Source: Setaria digitata (lineage: Eukaryota > Nematoda > Chromadorea > Rhabditida > Setariidae). From it: DNA of 64,000 bases. The stretch covers positions 140,448 to 204,447 of the forward strand of contig RCAB01000068.1 in assembly GCA_003640385.1 (NCBI GenBank), written 5' to 3'. Below, piece after piece: positions 45,886-59,400 of the stretch. Made by a program: the position numbers and the translations under genes. The notes beneath the pieces were generated by a model. That model was not told the origin of the DNA, did not search any database, and saw only the letters and a list, made by a program, of their open reading frames with translations. Position 1 is the first letter of the stretch; each line of letters begins with the position of its first letter.

Positions 45886-47703
45886 TCTTACTGATTTCCA
45901 ACCTTGCAAGAGTGCCATTTGCTACAAGAGGAATAATTCTGATCACATATCTTCAGATTAATTAGGATTCAACTTGGTAGCATGGAATCATGAATTTAAG
46001 AAACTGGACAAAATAACTAGAGAAAATTGACTTTTCAAGAAGTTGAAAGTTCAAATGCAAGGAAATCAATAGGATGAAAAAAAACCTTGATCAGAATGAC
46101 TCTAAAGCTTCAGATTCTGAAGGATAAAATAGACAGCTGAGTTATAGAAAATGAGATACTTCCTGAATGAATAAAAGTGTGGTTTAATGGAATATTGATG
46201 GCATTAAATTAAAATGAAAGTCCATTTCTTTCTTATTTTTTCCGCCTCCCTCCTTCGAAGTTATTTTTCTCTATAAAAAAAAATTTTAAGTTAATTTGTT
46301 CAAACGACTCAGAACTACTCACTGGAACTAAATTACTACTTGATATCCTTTCTTTTTTCCTCATGAAATGTAGGAAGAACAGAATTCAGAAGATCTTATC
46401 TGCTGACGTTGCCATCTCCTGTGGACGATAAAAAATATTTCTCATTTCGTTGGAATCTGTAACGAAGCAAAGAAGCGGAAATAGGTGTATTCATCGACTT
46501 GGACTCTTTGCTCGAGCAGCATTTCTTAATGAGATTGCAACGTTAGTTGTTTGTTAGATTTGAATGCTAAAGATGGCCAAATTCACTAAAGATAATCAAA
46601 TTTTCTTTTTCAAAAAAAAGGAGGAAAAATGAGTTTGAAAGATCGAAATTCAAGAGAGCAGATTAATGGAGACTAGAATCTAACCTGAAGGGATAGCACT
46701 CATGTTGCTAAAATAGGGGGAACCAACTGCGGAAGATTCTTTTTTTTGAATTTAACAAAATATCCGACTTATCACCAGGGCAATTCAGTGCAANTCTTAC
46801 TGATTTCCAACCTTGCAAGAGTGCCATTTGCTACAAGAGGAATAATTCTGATCACATATCTTCAGATTAATTAGGATTCAACTTGGTAGCATGGAATCAT
46901 GAATTTAAGAAACTGGACAAAATAACTAGAGAAAATTGACTTTTCAAGAAGTTGAAAGTTCAAATGCAAGGAAATCAATAGGATGAAAAAAAACCTTGAT
47001 CAGAATGACTCTAAAGCTTCAGATTCTGAAGGATAAAATAGACAGCTGAGTTATAGAAAATGAGATACTTCCTGAATGAATAAAAGTGTGGTTTAATGGA
47101 ATATTGATGGCATTAAATTAAAATGAAAGTCCATTTCTTTCTTATTTTTTCCGCCTCCCTCCTTCGAAGTTATTTTTCTCTATAAAAAAAAATTTTAAGT
47201 TAATTTGTTCAAACGACTCAGAACTACTCACTGGAACTAAATTACTACTTGATATCCTTTCTTTTTTCCTCATGAAATGTAGGAAGAACAGAATTCAGAA
47301 GATCTTATCTGCTGACGTTGCCATCTCCTGTGGACGATAAAAAATATTTCTCATTTCGTTGGAATCTGTAACGAAGCAAAGAAGCGGAAATAGGTGTATT
47401 CATCGACTTGGACTCTTTGCTCGAGCAGCATTTCTTAATGAGATTGCAACGTTAGTTGTTTGTTAGATTTGAATGCTAAAGATGGCCAAATTCACTAAAG
47501 ATAATCAAATTTTCTTTTTCAAAAAAAAGGAGGAAAAATGAGTTTGAAAGATCGAAATTCAAGAGAGCAGATTAATGGAGACTAGAATCTAACCTGAAGG
47601 GATAGCACTCATGTTGCTAAAATAGGGGGAACCAACTGCGGAAGATTCTTTTTTTTTGAATTTAACAAAATATCCGACTTATCACCAGGGCAATTCAGTG
47701 CAA
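45886..47703. repeat. near-perfect 908-bp tandem duplication separated by a single N
   Basis: Bases 45886-46793 recur at 46795-47703, an offset of 909. Both copies start TCTTACTGATTTCCAACC and end CAATTCAGTGCAA. The only difference I noticed is one extra T in a T run near the end of the second copy. The copies meet exactly at the N at 46794, which points to contig ends that overlapped but were not merged. Confidence 0.9.
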
Positions 47704-48440
47704 AAAATCGGAGAAGAGAATTCATCAATCGTAAGCCATCTGGAAATGTTTGGTCTAATCATGCAAATTTATGTACCCGGAAATAGCAATGGAAAAAAAT
47801 TGAACCTCTTATTAAATTTAAAATTTTTTTTAATCAGCTGAAATAGTCATTCGAAAATTGGGAATGATTTTTTTTTTCGAGAAATATTTCTATGAGCGGA
47901 AATGAAATGTAATAATTTTGAGATTTTTTTGGCGAACAATGTTCATAGTGATTAAAACACATAACGAAATGGACTTAAAATAACAAACTAAGCGAGTAAG
48001 AATTTCAAAATGATTTAAGAATAAAATGTTTGCGTCTGCTCCGTATTTGCTAGTTTAGATCCATCATACTGAGAATAACTTTCAATTCTTGATAAAAATA
48101 AGCCTATATGAAGGAAAAACAGGTTTAAAAATGAGCATATATCATGCTGAGTGGCTTAGTTTACAATCTCTAAATTCCACAAATTTCACGATATTTTGAA
48201 CATCTGTTTTACAAAGTTTATTGACAAATTTACCACGAACAAATTATATCAAAAAAGAAAAAGAGATTTTGTAAAAACTTCACCATTTAAGACGAAAGCA
48301 AAATAACTATGACTGTGTATATCACTAAAAATTTTTTTCCGTCTTTTTTTTTTTTTTTTTTTTTTTTTTTCATTAAAATTGCATTAAAATTTGCAACATT
48401 TCATACTTCGTTTCCTCATATTCTAGATCAATTTTTTGCT

Positions 48441-48474
<34 letters not shown>

Positions 48475-50257
48475 CTAGAATGGCTTTTAGAATATGTTAT
48501 TTCGTGGTTTCATCATTCCAATCTGAAAACAAATGAGGCTTTTTCAAGCAGAAAGGAAGAAGGCATTTTTCATTTTTTTCTTCAGAAATCCATCATGTTG
48601 CATGAAACAATTTCTCAAATTATTCTTTTTACATAAATGGGAGATGCAACTGATCAGTTTTAATACTCAAATTCTAACTTCGAATATTCCCTTCTCATAT
48701 TTGAATCGATTTTAATCAGTTCTCGAGTTTAGTCACAGGATAAAGATGGGAGTGTGTGGAAAGAGCAAATAATGAGTTAAAGGACTCTCAAATTCTAAAA
48801 CTTATCTAATTACAATGCAATCAAAGTGAAATTTTCTTTAGAAAAAAATACAAATATTTCAATGTTTCACAGCATGTTAACACTTTAACACTCAGTTCTA
48901 TTCCAGTCTAAGCTATAAGCTTTTCCCCTTTTTCATATTCTTCTAAAGTAAATATTTTGACATTAGTCGGCAAATTTTCTTCAAATACTACTTTTCTTCT
49001 TCCCTACTCCTCGCTGATGATGATTATTTCATTACACTAAAGATAGCCGATTTTCATCAATAAATTTCCATCTATTTTAGATAATTTCGGATTTCCTCCC
49101 TGAATTATGTCCGTAATTTACGTACACACCGATTGAGTTTTGATCAGACTAACCCAATTCCTTTACTTGCCTAATTTTTCAAATTCAAAATAAAAAAGTT
49201 ATTGTAGCTCAGAATTTCCCTTTTCTTCTTTTTCTATCTGACTAAATTAATAATTCCAAATATTTTTCGTTTCCTGATAGAAAAACCTTTCTCTTTGTTC
49301 TTTTTGTATTTTTCCTTTTTTCTACTTTGTTTACTGTTTTGCTCATTTTGCAATAATTTCCACTGCAGTCGTTTCTGGAAAAATATCCATTCATTAATAA
49401 ATTACATATTGTCTGGTGATGTTTCTGACAGATTACTGTTGTTAAGCAATTCATTCATTAATTTTTAAAATTGCTTTGCATTTCTTCACTGTGTTTTGCA
49501 GTTCATTTGAGCAGTTTGAAAAAGCTGACAGCTTCGAAGATTACAACTTCTCGCACAAATTTCCTTTTGTTTTCCAGCTTTAACTATCTTTCGTCAAACT
49601 TTTTACTTGTGAAAATTAGTAATTTGATTTTCTTAGCTCTAATTGGCGAAGTGATTTTCAAAAGATTCATTTCAGAGATTCGAAGATCTTTAAATGTAAA
49701 ATGGGGTTTGAGACAAATCACTGTTTCAAAACCAAACAGAAATGAAAGGTTTTTATTTTAAAAGAAAATAGAAATATTAAAACAAGGAAAAATTAACACA
49801 GACAACCTGAAAATACACAGTATACATTCAAGAAGTGATTTCAGTGATATTTCAAAATGATAAATTACTGGCAATATATCAATTCATTTTATGATTGTTC
49901 AGTCAGAAAATGTGAAATATAAACTTGTTACAGCAAAAGGGTATACTTTTTAAACTTTGTTGTTTTTGGGAAAAAGAGAAAATAATTTTAAATTTACATG
50001 AGGATGCATATTCATTTTAAAATCAACACCAATGTACCTATTTTAATTGAGTGATTATAACTTTTAAATTATTTTGGTTCAACTCTTCCTCATATTAATT
50101 CGAACAATTTAATTAATGCCAAACATAAATGTAAAAATACTCTGCCATATTATATTCTTAAAAGATGAAATTTCTTTTAAGGATTTTCCAAAAACAGAGA
50201 TTTTTTTTTTTAAACTCAGAAATATAAATCAGGATTGTTAAGTCCAAAGTTTCGATT

Positions 50258-53200
50258 TCAGTCATATCGATTACCCCTCGGATAGCGTTTCGTCAGTTTT
50301 AATTCCTCGAAACGCTTCTCTGGGGTATCTTCCAAGGTTAGCGGCATCTGCCCAACACAGTCATGGGTTTCACGACGATAGTCCGGTCGTTCACGGTGTC
50401 GCACCAGTCCAATTAAGTCAGGATCAAAGCGAGGAGATAGCATTCGATATCCAGGAATCTAGAATCAGAAGTTTTCAGAAGAAATCAGACTATTAGCTAA
50501 CTTATGTAGAACATACTCTCTCTAGATATGAGTAAGTTATATAGCCTTGCTATATAACTTTACCTTCAAATTTCAAAGCAAAGCATTTCAAAACATTTCT
50601 AGAATTCTTTGGAATGAGATTCAATCTCAGAATGCCCACCACTTGTTCAACATCATCAATGAACGGTCTCACAGCTCGAGCTTCAATCCACTCTTTGTAT
50701 TCTGCATGGAAGCCGTTCGGATCGCCAACGTAATCATGCAAAAACTTCTGCACTACTCGATGAACGAATATGTACTGCATCGGAGTTTCGATGCAGAACG
50801 GTCGTTGTGCACGCAATAACTGCACTGCCTTCTGCACGCAATGCTGCAACTCATTTTCCAGTTTGAATTTTAAAATTTTTTCTCCTCTCTTTCTCTGAAA
50901 CTACTCAGCTCCTCCGATCAGCATCAAATTCAGCCAATCTGCATTCATGTAATCATCAATTAAATTTGAAATAATTTAAATACTTTATATGAAGGTCCTT
51001 TCAGAAGGCAGGAGATACAGATTTCTGAAGCAACGAGTGCAGCCGATCGACTTATGCCAAGATGGCAATGGATGATTGTTGGATATGAGCAGTTTCGAGC
51101 AAGGCGCAACAGTTGCAAAGGTAGCATAACATTGTCTGAATTATTCATATCACCTTGCCAATGCTCGACATATAGCTGTAAAAGTTAGTTTGAACGAAGA
51201 ACAGATTTAAATTTGTAGCAAAATTTAAGCTAATAAAAATTTTGAAGAAATCTCGAAAGCCGATCGTTGCTGAAGTCTTTGACTAATATTTTTTGCAAAC
51301 AAAATTTTAACCAGTCCTAACAATTAGCATATTTTTTCAACAAAAAATATACTTTATCGCCTTCAGGTCCAATAACAGTCAAATAAGTGATACGAAACAA
51401 AGGCATACGGAAATCATCGATAGCTGAGTTGACAATTGTCAACTCATAATGTGTCATCTGATCTCCAATTCTCCTAAAAGAAAAAGAAAAAATAAATAAG
51501 AGTTTTACGCAGTTAATTTATCTGGCCTAATAGAATCAAGGAAAAGTAGTTCTATTCATTCCTTGCCAAATAAATTAATTCCAAGATGAAATCAAAAGTC
51601 GAAATTCTATACTTTAAATATAATTTAATTAGGTGTTGAATTAACTCATAATAACTGAAGGAACTAGAATGTGATAGTGAAGGGTTTTTAATTAAAAGTA
51701 AGAAATCCTAGCCTTGGCCAGTACTGAGAACATCTTTCCTTCTCTTTTCGACTTATAAGCATAAAGATGTAAGGTGACTTTTCTTGCCAAACCATCCGCC
51801 AGAAGTCACCAATTGTATTTTCCATCGGTGCCTAAAGGATAAATTGTGAATTAAATATTCAATAGATATCTTGTTTTTCTTTTTTAAAATAGCGATCTCT
51901 TCTTAAACTTTAAATTTAATCGTTCTAAATTGATACTTTAAATTTAAATGAATGAAATATGCTGAAACTTACCTGCGTAAGAATAAATTTATTGAAAAGT
52001 GGCCCTCCTTGGATATAATTGGCATGAATGAAATCGTAGCTTGCGCCGTACGGATAATGCAGTATTACACGCGTCGAATCACGACATTTTATTCCTGAGA
52101 TTGTGATAAGATAAGATCTCAAACTGATAGCAGTATTCTCAAATAAAATCCGAAAGATTTGAACTGAACAAATAACTTAATCAAAGTCTTTTTTAAAACT
52201 TTGTTACTTTTATTACGGCACAAATGAAGATGTTGATCGAACGCATGATGGGTGTAAACAATGTGATTCACTTGATTATCCAGAATCTCGAATCGTCGTT
52301 CCATGCCACCTATCATTGTTCGGATGAAAATTTGCTTGCGACTTCCAATCAATGCTTCCCACATTACGATATTATTGTAAACTTAATGATTTAATGATTA
52401 ATAAGACTTAATGACGACTCTGTTATCAGGTCTTACCGATAATTACAATCTTCCTCATCAGATCATATCAATAATTACAAACTGAATAACTGCCTTTTTA
52501 TCAATCCATATCAATAATTAGCTACTTCCATAGTCTGTCCCCAATAATTGTAATTTGCAACAAATAAATGTACAATGATAATGACACTACAATGTATTTG
52601 AAATAGAAATGAAAAGTGTTATTTTCCTTGTTTATCAGGACTTTTAATTGATAAAAGTAGTATTTAGGAAAGGACGATTTGCGTCAGTAAACTTTTTCTT
52701 AGAAATTTTTTAACTTGAAGGAAGTGAAAAAAAATTACATCGATCGTGAAGCCGAACTCGATCAAGATCATTCTGTACATTTCGATTGAATTCGTTCATG
52801 CGCTTTATGATTTCATTTCCATCCCAGTCTTTCGTAAAAAACTCCTCCAAATTTCGATTTCTGTAGTTTAACTCATCATTCTCTAGCCATTTGCTCGGCT
52901 CCTGCAAATACTGTCTAAGCAATTATTTTTGAAATAGATTCATTACGTGAAGATTCTTTCTAGCCTGAAATTACCGGGTTTCGTGTAAGTCGTTGATAAA
53001 GAATAAAAGAACGAGCATTCTCGAGGTCCACTCTTTCATTTCTGGTAAAAAAATCGCTACTAACGCCAATCTAAAAGAAAATTCTAGCAATCGACATCTT
53101 CAAATGAATTCCATCCACTCATTCGATGATTCTTCCATCTTAGGCCTTCTTGAGAATGTCACTGAGAACGAGCTTACAACTAAAAGTCCATACCAGGTCA

Positions 53201-56200
53201 TCTGCTCGTAAAATTGAATTGAACTGAGAGGAAATTTGAATGCGAAGTACACTTCGATGCTCACCACCAATCAAATCATATCTTCCAGTAATGAGCAATT
53301 AAGCAAAGGTGCTAGAAGATTCAAAAAAGTCATATCTTTTCACAGAGTTCTTGGAGAGGGAGAACCCAACCAGCACGATTCGTTGGTTTCATTTTGCCTT
53401 TGCTGAATCTCTTCGTGTAACTCTGTTTCCAAGCGTTGTCATAACGAACATCATACAGTAGCTTCTCGGTAAGCACAACATTCCTTCTACTTTTCTCAAT
53501 CATTTCATTCACTAACTCTTTGTCTACAACATAACTCTGAGTCTTTTCAAATTCAATTAGCAGGAAATCACAGCAATAGTGATTGGACTAAAACATACCA
53601 AATAGGCTGAAGTTTCTTACGTTGGAACCAAAGCCCTGAAGAGATGCTGAATTGGAAATGAAAACTTTGCTTAAGGTAATTTGACAGAAGACAAAAATTT
53701 CGAAAAATTTTTATTAAAATATTTGTGTTTTTGCAGAAAACTACCGACGAAACAAATAAATAATGCATAAATTTCAACAAAACTAACTCACTTCAGGTTC
53801 ACTATGGTCACTAGTATCACTACCCAAACGTTGCTCCAGCAACTTCTTCTGCACCAAACAGGTATAAGCTCCAGGTCTTCCGATACGATCCTCCTCAGTG
53901 GTGTTCTGTTCAATTGTTCAGTTGTTAAGCAACTTTTTGCTTGTTCTTACTCTCACCTTCCCTACAGACTTAAGCAACAAAACCATAAGAAATTTACCTT
54001 TTTTTTATCATTGCCATATCCTGGCATGTCACGTTCTGTTAGCTCTTGCAGATGAGCTTTCATAAGTTCGGGATTCTCCTCAATTTCCCTCTTCACTATT
54101 CCACATTTTAGCTGTGCACTCTGCGGAACAGAATTTTAAACATTTTTCAACTTTATTTTATTCCTTTGAAATATTATATGATAAGGAATAAAATATTTCG
54201 AAGTTTTAAATCACATTTTGCAATTCAATGCGCATCGGTCTGCAGCTCAAACACTAAGTCCTCGTAACTAGAATGCAGAGTTAGACTTAGAAACTATTCA
54301 CTTCACCTTATAATTAGCAATTTTCAACCTATCTGCCAATTTCAACGCACTACTATTCCTTGGAAAGACGACTGATGGATACCGCGCTTCAGCTACGGCC
54401 TCAAAAAGAGAAAATCAATGTCTTAATCAAATTATAGAAGTTCTTTAAAAATATGCGTCATTTACGTAGCAGAAAAATTTCGTCCGAAAACTAAGATGAC
54501 CAAAATAATTGAATTAAGATGTCATTCTTAAAGAAGAATGACATTTTCGAAGTTGAAGCATTTGATAATTGCTGCATCGTTTACTTGCTTAGAATTTTAA
54601 TTTAGTTTGAGAAGTTGCACGGTTGAGACCATCCAATCCATCACATTATCATTCTCGACCGGCCTACTTCTTTCTGAAATTCCCTTTTACCTACATTCTT
54701 TACAACCAACCTGTATCCACTCTTCGCCACTTGCATCTCGAGCAATTTCAATTGATCTAAAATCGAAAGTTATCAAGTCATAAAGTGATCATTAATTAAT
54801 TAATTGTTGTTCCTTTCCGGACTTTAGCATGCTGCTGTCATCTTCTCCTGAACAAATGTGTTCTTTTTCAATCTTTGCAGAGTGTGATTTAGGCAATATA
54901 GTTATTTTCTCCTATTATTGTTAAAAATTTTGAACAATAAATGATGTACTAAAATACTCATTTTAGTATATGCATCACTCTGGTACAGAATATTTGTCTA
55001 ATTTTTAGAATTTCTAAGGAGATAGAAATTATTAAGTTATTTTCTCCTTCGATGATGGGTTATTTACTCTCCCACGCTAATTAAAAACGAATAATGAACG
55101 AATATAAAGTAATCCGTGATATGAAGAAAAAGTTTAGACAAACGATCAAAAAATTTATGAAATCATACTCGTCCTTGCTCTTTTTGGCTAATTTTTTTTC
55201 TTTTCTCACCAAATAATTAAATTTCTTAAGTGAAATATTACCGTTTGTTGAATCCCTGCAAATTTTTTGTGTTAAAATAACAATTTAGTCGCTTTTAATT
55301 TCCAAATATTTCTCCATCAGTAATTTTACTGTCCAATGTTTTCAATTCGATTTTAACCACCGCCAAGTTCATTATTTGTATTTATTTTCACGAGACATTC
55401 ATCACTCTCGACCATTTTCGAGAATGAGAATGAGTAACAAGAAAGAAAGGAAAGATAAGGTTGAGTAGCTGTAAATGAGAATTGTGGATATCGTCATTTG
55501 TTATTGACTGCATAGAGTCACAATAACTGAAAGTGACATTATTCATTTTATCATTAACTTTATTGCATTATATCAGTCAATATAAAAAGCATTCAGGCTG
55601 TGCAATTAATTTAGATTAAAAAAGAAAAGAAAATAGAGAAAGAAAAAAAAAGCATTTGAAAAAATTACCCGAAACCATTTTGGTATGGAAGATTAAGTGC
55701 ATCAAATGCTATCTGAAAAATCTTCATTGCTATTACATTATATAAATATAAATATTGTTTATAATTTCGCAACTACAACTCAGATTCCACGAAATTTTAG
55801 AAATTTCTCCATTCTTTGAATATTTGAAGATGGCAACATTCCATCTTTGAAGTTTATTTGTTTCATCACATTGTGTCCAGCAGTCCAATCAATTAATTTT
55901 AATGTAAACTTAAAGGATCTTATGGACAGAAGAAGTCTAACACGTCGAAGATGGGAAGTGCCTTCACTGTCCAGCGAATCACCACTCCTTGTTGTGACAC
56001 TTATCATCGGGGATCTCGTTATCACACCTTGATGAGAATACTGAAAGTGTGCTAAGGCTATTAAACTGTGAAATCAGTTATTTGAGAGTAAAAAGAAATA
56101 TGAAAGGTAAAGGATGGACTCGTAAAAATCTCGAATTTCCGAGTCAAAAAAAGTGCTGGAAGGCTTCTGAGAAATGGAAACATTTCAAATTTACAACTGC

Positions 56201-56422
56201 TTTTAGGTCTGTGGTAGCATTCGTTTCAACAGTTAATCTTACCTTTGCACTTTGAGTCTCAAAATTTGATATTTTTACAAAATTTTTAGATTGTGACCGT
56301 TCGGAAGAAGTGTTAGTCTTATGCGGAAGTGTCTTGAAAGATACAGTAAGCAAATCAAATTCAATTTCTTGATTCATTTTTTTTAAACTTACCGATGCAG
56401 GTAGCAAGTGATTTCGTCGCAT
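50258..56422 (-). CDS. protein tyrosine phosphatase with long N-terminal region (about 820 aa, nematode-type)
   Basis: Exons: 56422-56393, 56332-56243, 56040-55870, 55712-55669, 54756-54711, 54399-54307, 54120-53998, 53905-53792, microexon 53635-53621, 53587-53336, 53281-53194, 53070-52975, 52910-52739, 52381-52208, 52094-51973, 51831-51713, 51473-51353, 51175-50984, 50843-50643 and 50458-50258. The PTP domain is clear: CRDSTRVILHYP, YDFIHANYIQGG, TQAPMENTIGDFWRMVWQE, ERCSQYWP, the P-loop HCHLGISRS (catalytic Cys near 660 and Arg near 666) and ETPMQY for the Q-loop. WPD is replaced by EHWQGDMNN. The N-terminal 450 residues are charged and unrecognised. The junction 53336/53281 does not close in phase with a standard splice, and the intron 51712-51474 needs a GC donor. 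It resembles the expanded nematode PTP families, including the egg-4/egg-5 type with long N termini. That link is a guess. Confidence 0.75.
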
Positions 56423-59400
56423 TATATTTTGAAAAAAAAAAAAAGAAAAGAAGCACTGAAATAACATGATGAATTAGAAGCAGAAATCTAAGTAAAACTA
56501 GGATGTTGTATGATGAGAATTAATTAATTAATAGATTTGTACATTAATATAATTGATAGATTAATTCATTAATATCAATTAATGGAGCGGAGTCAATTAA
56601 TTAATTAGGTTTTTAATTATAAGGACAAATTTACGAATAGTTAGTCTATTGATAGTCCTTTTCCTTTTTTTTTTTATTGAAAGTTATCAAAAAACAACAC
56701 AATATTCTAAAATTCTAAGACCAAAATCTTTGCACTGACTTTTTGTCTAAAACCACAACATTTCCCAGTATTGTCTATGGGAAATTACGAGTGACATCTT
56801 CGCTCTTAAAATGCAAAGCATAAGGTTGATCAAGCTTTACTGGCAAAAATATGTTTTTATTTTTTCGAGAATCTTCGAACTGACTGTAGATGATGCGATA
56901 ATTCAATTAAAATTCCAGAAACCGATTGATATTCTGTTCTCGAAATCTCTTCTAGAGGTAGCAATAATAGCAAGAAAAAATCTTGCTCTCTAACAAAAAA
57001 GAAGCAGTCTCATGAAACAGCTTTAAGTTTTTTAAATTTCATTTGAAAATTTTGGATTTAATTTTGATCATTAAAATAATTATATTAAATTCGTTCAAAA
57101 AAAAATTTCATTTTGGAATTTGAATGAAATTTGGTTCAGGATAAAAATGTGAAAATAACGATAAACAATTTAATTGATGCTATGTAGAGGACCGGTGAAA
57201 AAAAAAAAAAAAAACGAAATGAACGATTATCAAGCAGGTAGCATACCTGGAATGGACTTTTTGGGTTGAAGGACTGTAGCTCGAGATTCAAGACTTTATA
57301 ATGAGGTTTTGAAAAGTTGTTGACGATATTAAGGTAACAAAAAAAAAAAAAACAAACTGCAATGAGACAGCCTTCAAGGTACAACGTTGCAATTCGTCCT
57401 TCATCATCTAAAATTTTCTATTTCTTGCCTTCTCTTCTTTGAGTTAAAAGAAACAAGAAATCAATTTGTGGAGCATTAAACAAGCAGGATATTTGAATTA
57501 ATTAACATCTCCTGCCTCTCCCTCTTTGTCCTACCTACTTCAAGTCATTTTATTTCATAGTAAAAAAATTTCGATGTCAGTAATACAAGTTGGTATTATC
57601 AGTACTATAATGCTGATAGCATCATGAAAGAGGTTGTGATAGCACTTTTCAAAGTTGATAATAAAGTTTTTTTTTTCGATTACTGCTTTTGTTTCATTAG
57701 CTTATGAATAACTATTCTGATGAAATTACTACTACTAAAAATAATCCGATTCGAACTGTTATACCCTCAGGAAGCTTCTTCTCTTTTTTTAGCAGTTTTC
57801 TGTTCTTAGCCTCACTTTTTACAAGTAATCTTAGTTGGAATGTGACGATCGGTTTTTCAATTCTACTAACTGCAACTAATGATTAGTCATTCCTAGATTT
57901 CACTCATTTATTTCTGACTTCGCTTTTAAATTTTAATTTTTCATTTGATAACTCTTGCTTGAGAAGCAAATCCTTGTTCATTAAAAAAAAAAAAAAAAAA
58001 AAAAAAAACTTGATTTCTAATAGCCGCTGCTATGAGACCAATTTTCCCTAGCAACCTGAAAAATACAGCTTCAAAGACAATTATTCCTGCAATTTTTGAA
58101 GTATTTTGAAATCTGCGAGTCATACATCATAGCACCTTACAGGTACTTTTGTTCTATTTCTATTCAGTTGGACGTCTGATGATTCTTAAACGTTTTATGC
58201 TTTTCTTAACACAAATAGCTTCTTTGTTAACAGAAATTGTTGATGCATTCCTCTTCAAAAATTTTTATTTTTCCAAAAAATTGAAGAATTATTTTAGACA
58301 ATCTTCTAACTCAATTTATTTTGCATTTGACACATTTGTTGGAAATATTCGAGATCTGAAAAACTTTGTTCCATTTCGGGCATTAATGACATCTTACAGG
58401 TTGGTTGTTCGTATTGACAACTTCTGATCACATATACTTACTAAAAGTTAATCAAAAAATTTTACTACCCTCAGACCAAAAGAAATGAATCCTGTCACAT
58501 CCCGTTAATGTTTTTCATGATTGTTTTAAGTTTACGGTGAATATTTTAATTATCAGTTTATTTGGCTAATTTTCATTCATCAAACTTCCCTCACACTAGT
58601 AATATTCCTTTTCCGTTTTTGCTCTGCACTATTACTGCTGCTTGAAGTTGTTTATTACTTTATTTTTCAGTTCAAATTCTTATACAGAAGTGTGAAATAT
58701 TCCGTACATGAAATTTAAATTGCCAAAAAAGTGCATTGTGTAATTTTCGATTTTTCTCAATTTTTGATGCATTAAAAAAAATACAATCGCTTTTCTAACA
58801 AGAAAAAACAATTTTTGATATTGGTCTTACCAACATTTGTCTTGTTTTATCCGTTTAAAATTATTTTTGTTTTAAAACAATGTGAAGTTAAATTGTTTAA
58901 CTTTTTTTGCTAAACAAGAATTGGTTTATTACTGTTGCGAGGAACTAATCAACCATTCACATCTCTTTTCAGTCATCTAACAAAGTAGCAGGAAAAAAAG
59001 TTGCCTAGAGAAATAATTAATTATTTATAACTCCCTGCTACTGAATAGTTTTCCATTTTCATGTAGCATACACAGGAAGATCATTGATTGTTTCAATTGG
59101 ACGCTATGAACTGTGTTTACTGTTCAATGTTTTGTCACGTGTCATATGGAGAAGCACCTTTTGTTATTAAGACATTTCTTTCCGGTTTCCACTCTCGATT
59201 GCTTCTGTTCTTGCAGAAGTTCGTCAACGGTCTGAAAAATACTTCCATTGACAATTTTCTCTTGGCTCGTTTATAGTTAGCTCCTCTTCTTCTCCAGCTC
59301 ACTGAGAAAGTTAGCCTTGTTAGGTTACTTTTTCAGTTTTATGTTCAACTTCAGATCCCTTCCTGTTTCACCTGATCCTTTGTGTTTCAGCTTTGTTTTA

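Larger units (their letters stand above)
38559..50257. other. 11.7 kb gene-poor region
   Basis: Very AT-rich DNA with A/T homopolymers and TAA microsatellites. It holds an NN gap (39087-39088), a single N (46794) and a 908-bp direct duplication. No open frame here shows family similarity or consistent splice phases. It could be spacer, or regulatory or intronic DNA of a gene I cannot see. Confidence 0.5.

Noticed and set aside
47656..47841. 61-codon plus frame at the end of the duplicated block
   Set aside because: It lies across the duplication end, has no similarity and no splice support.
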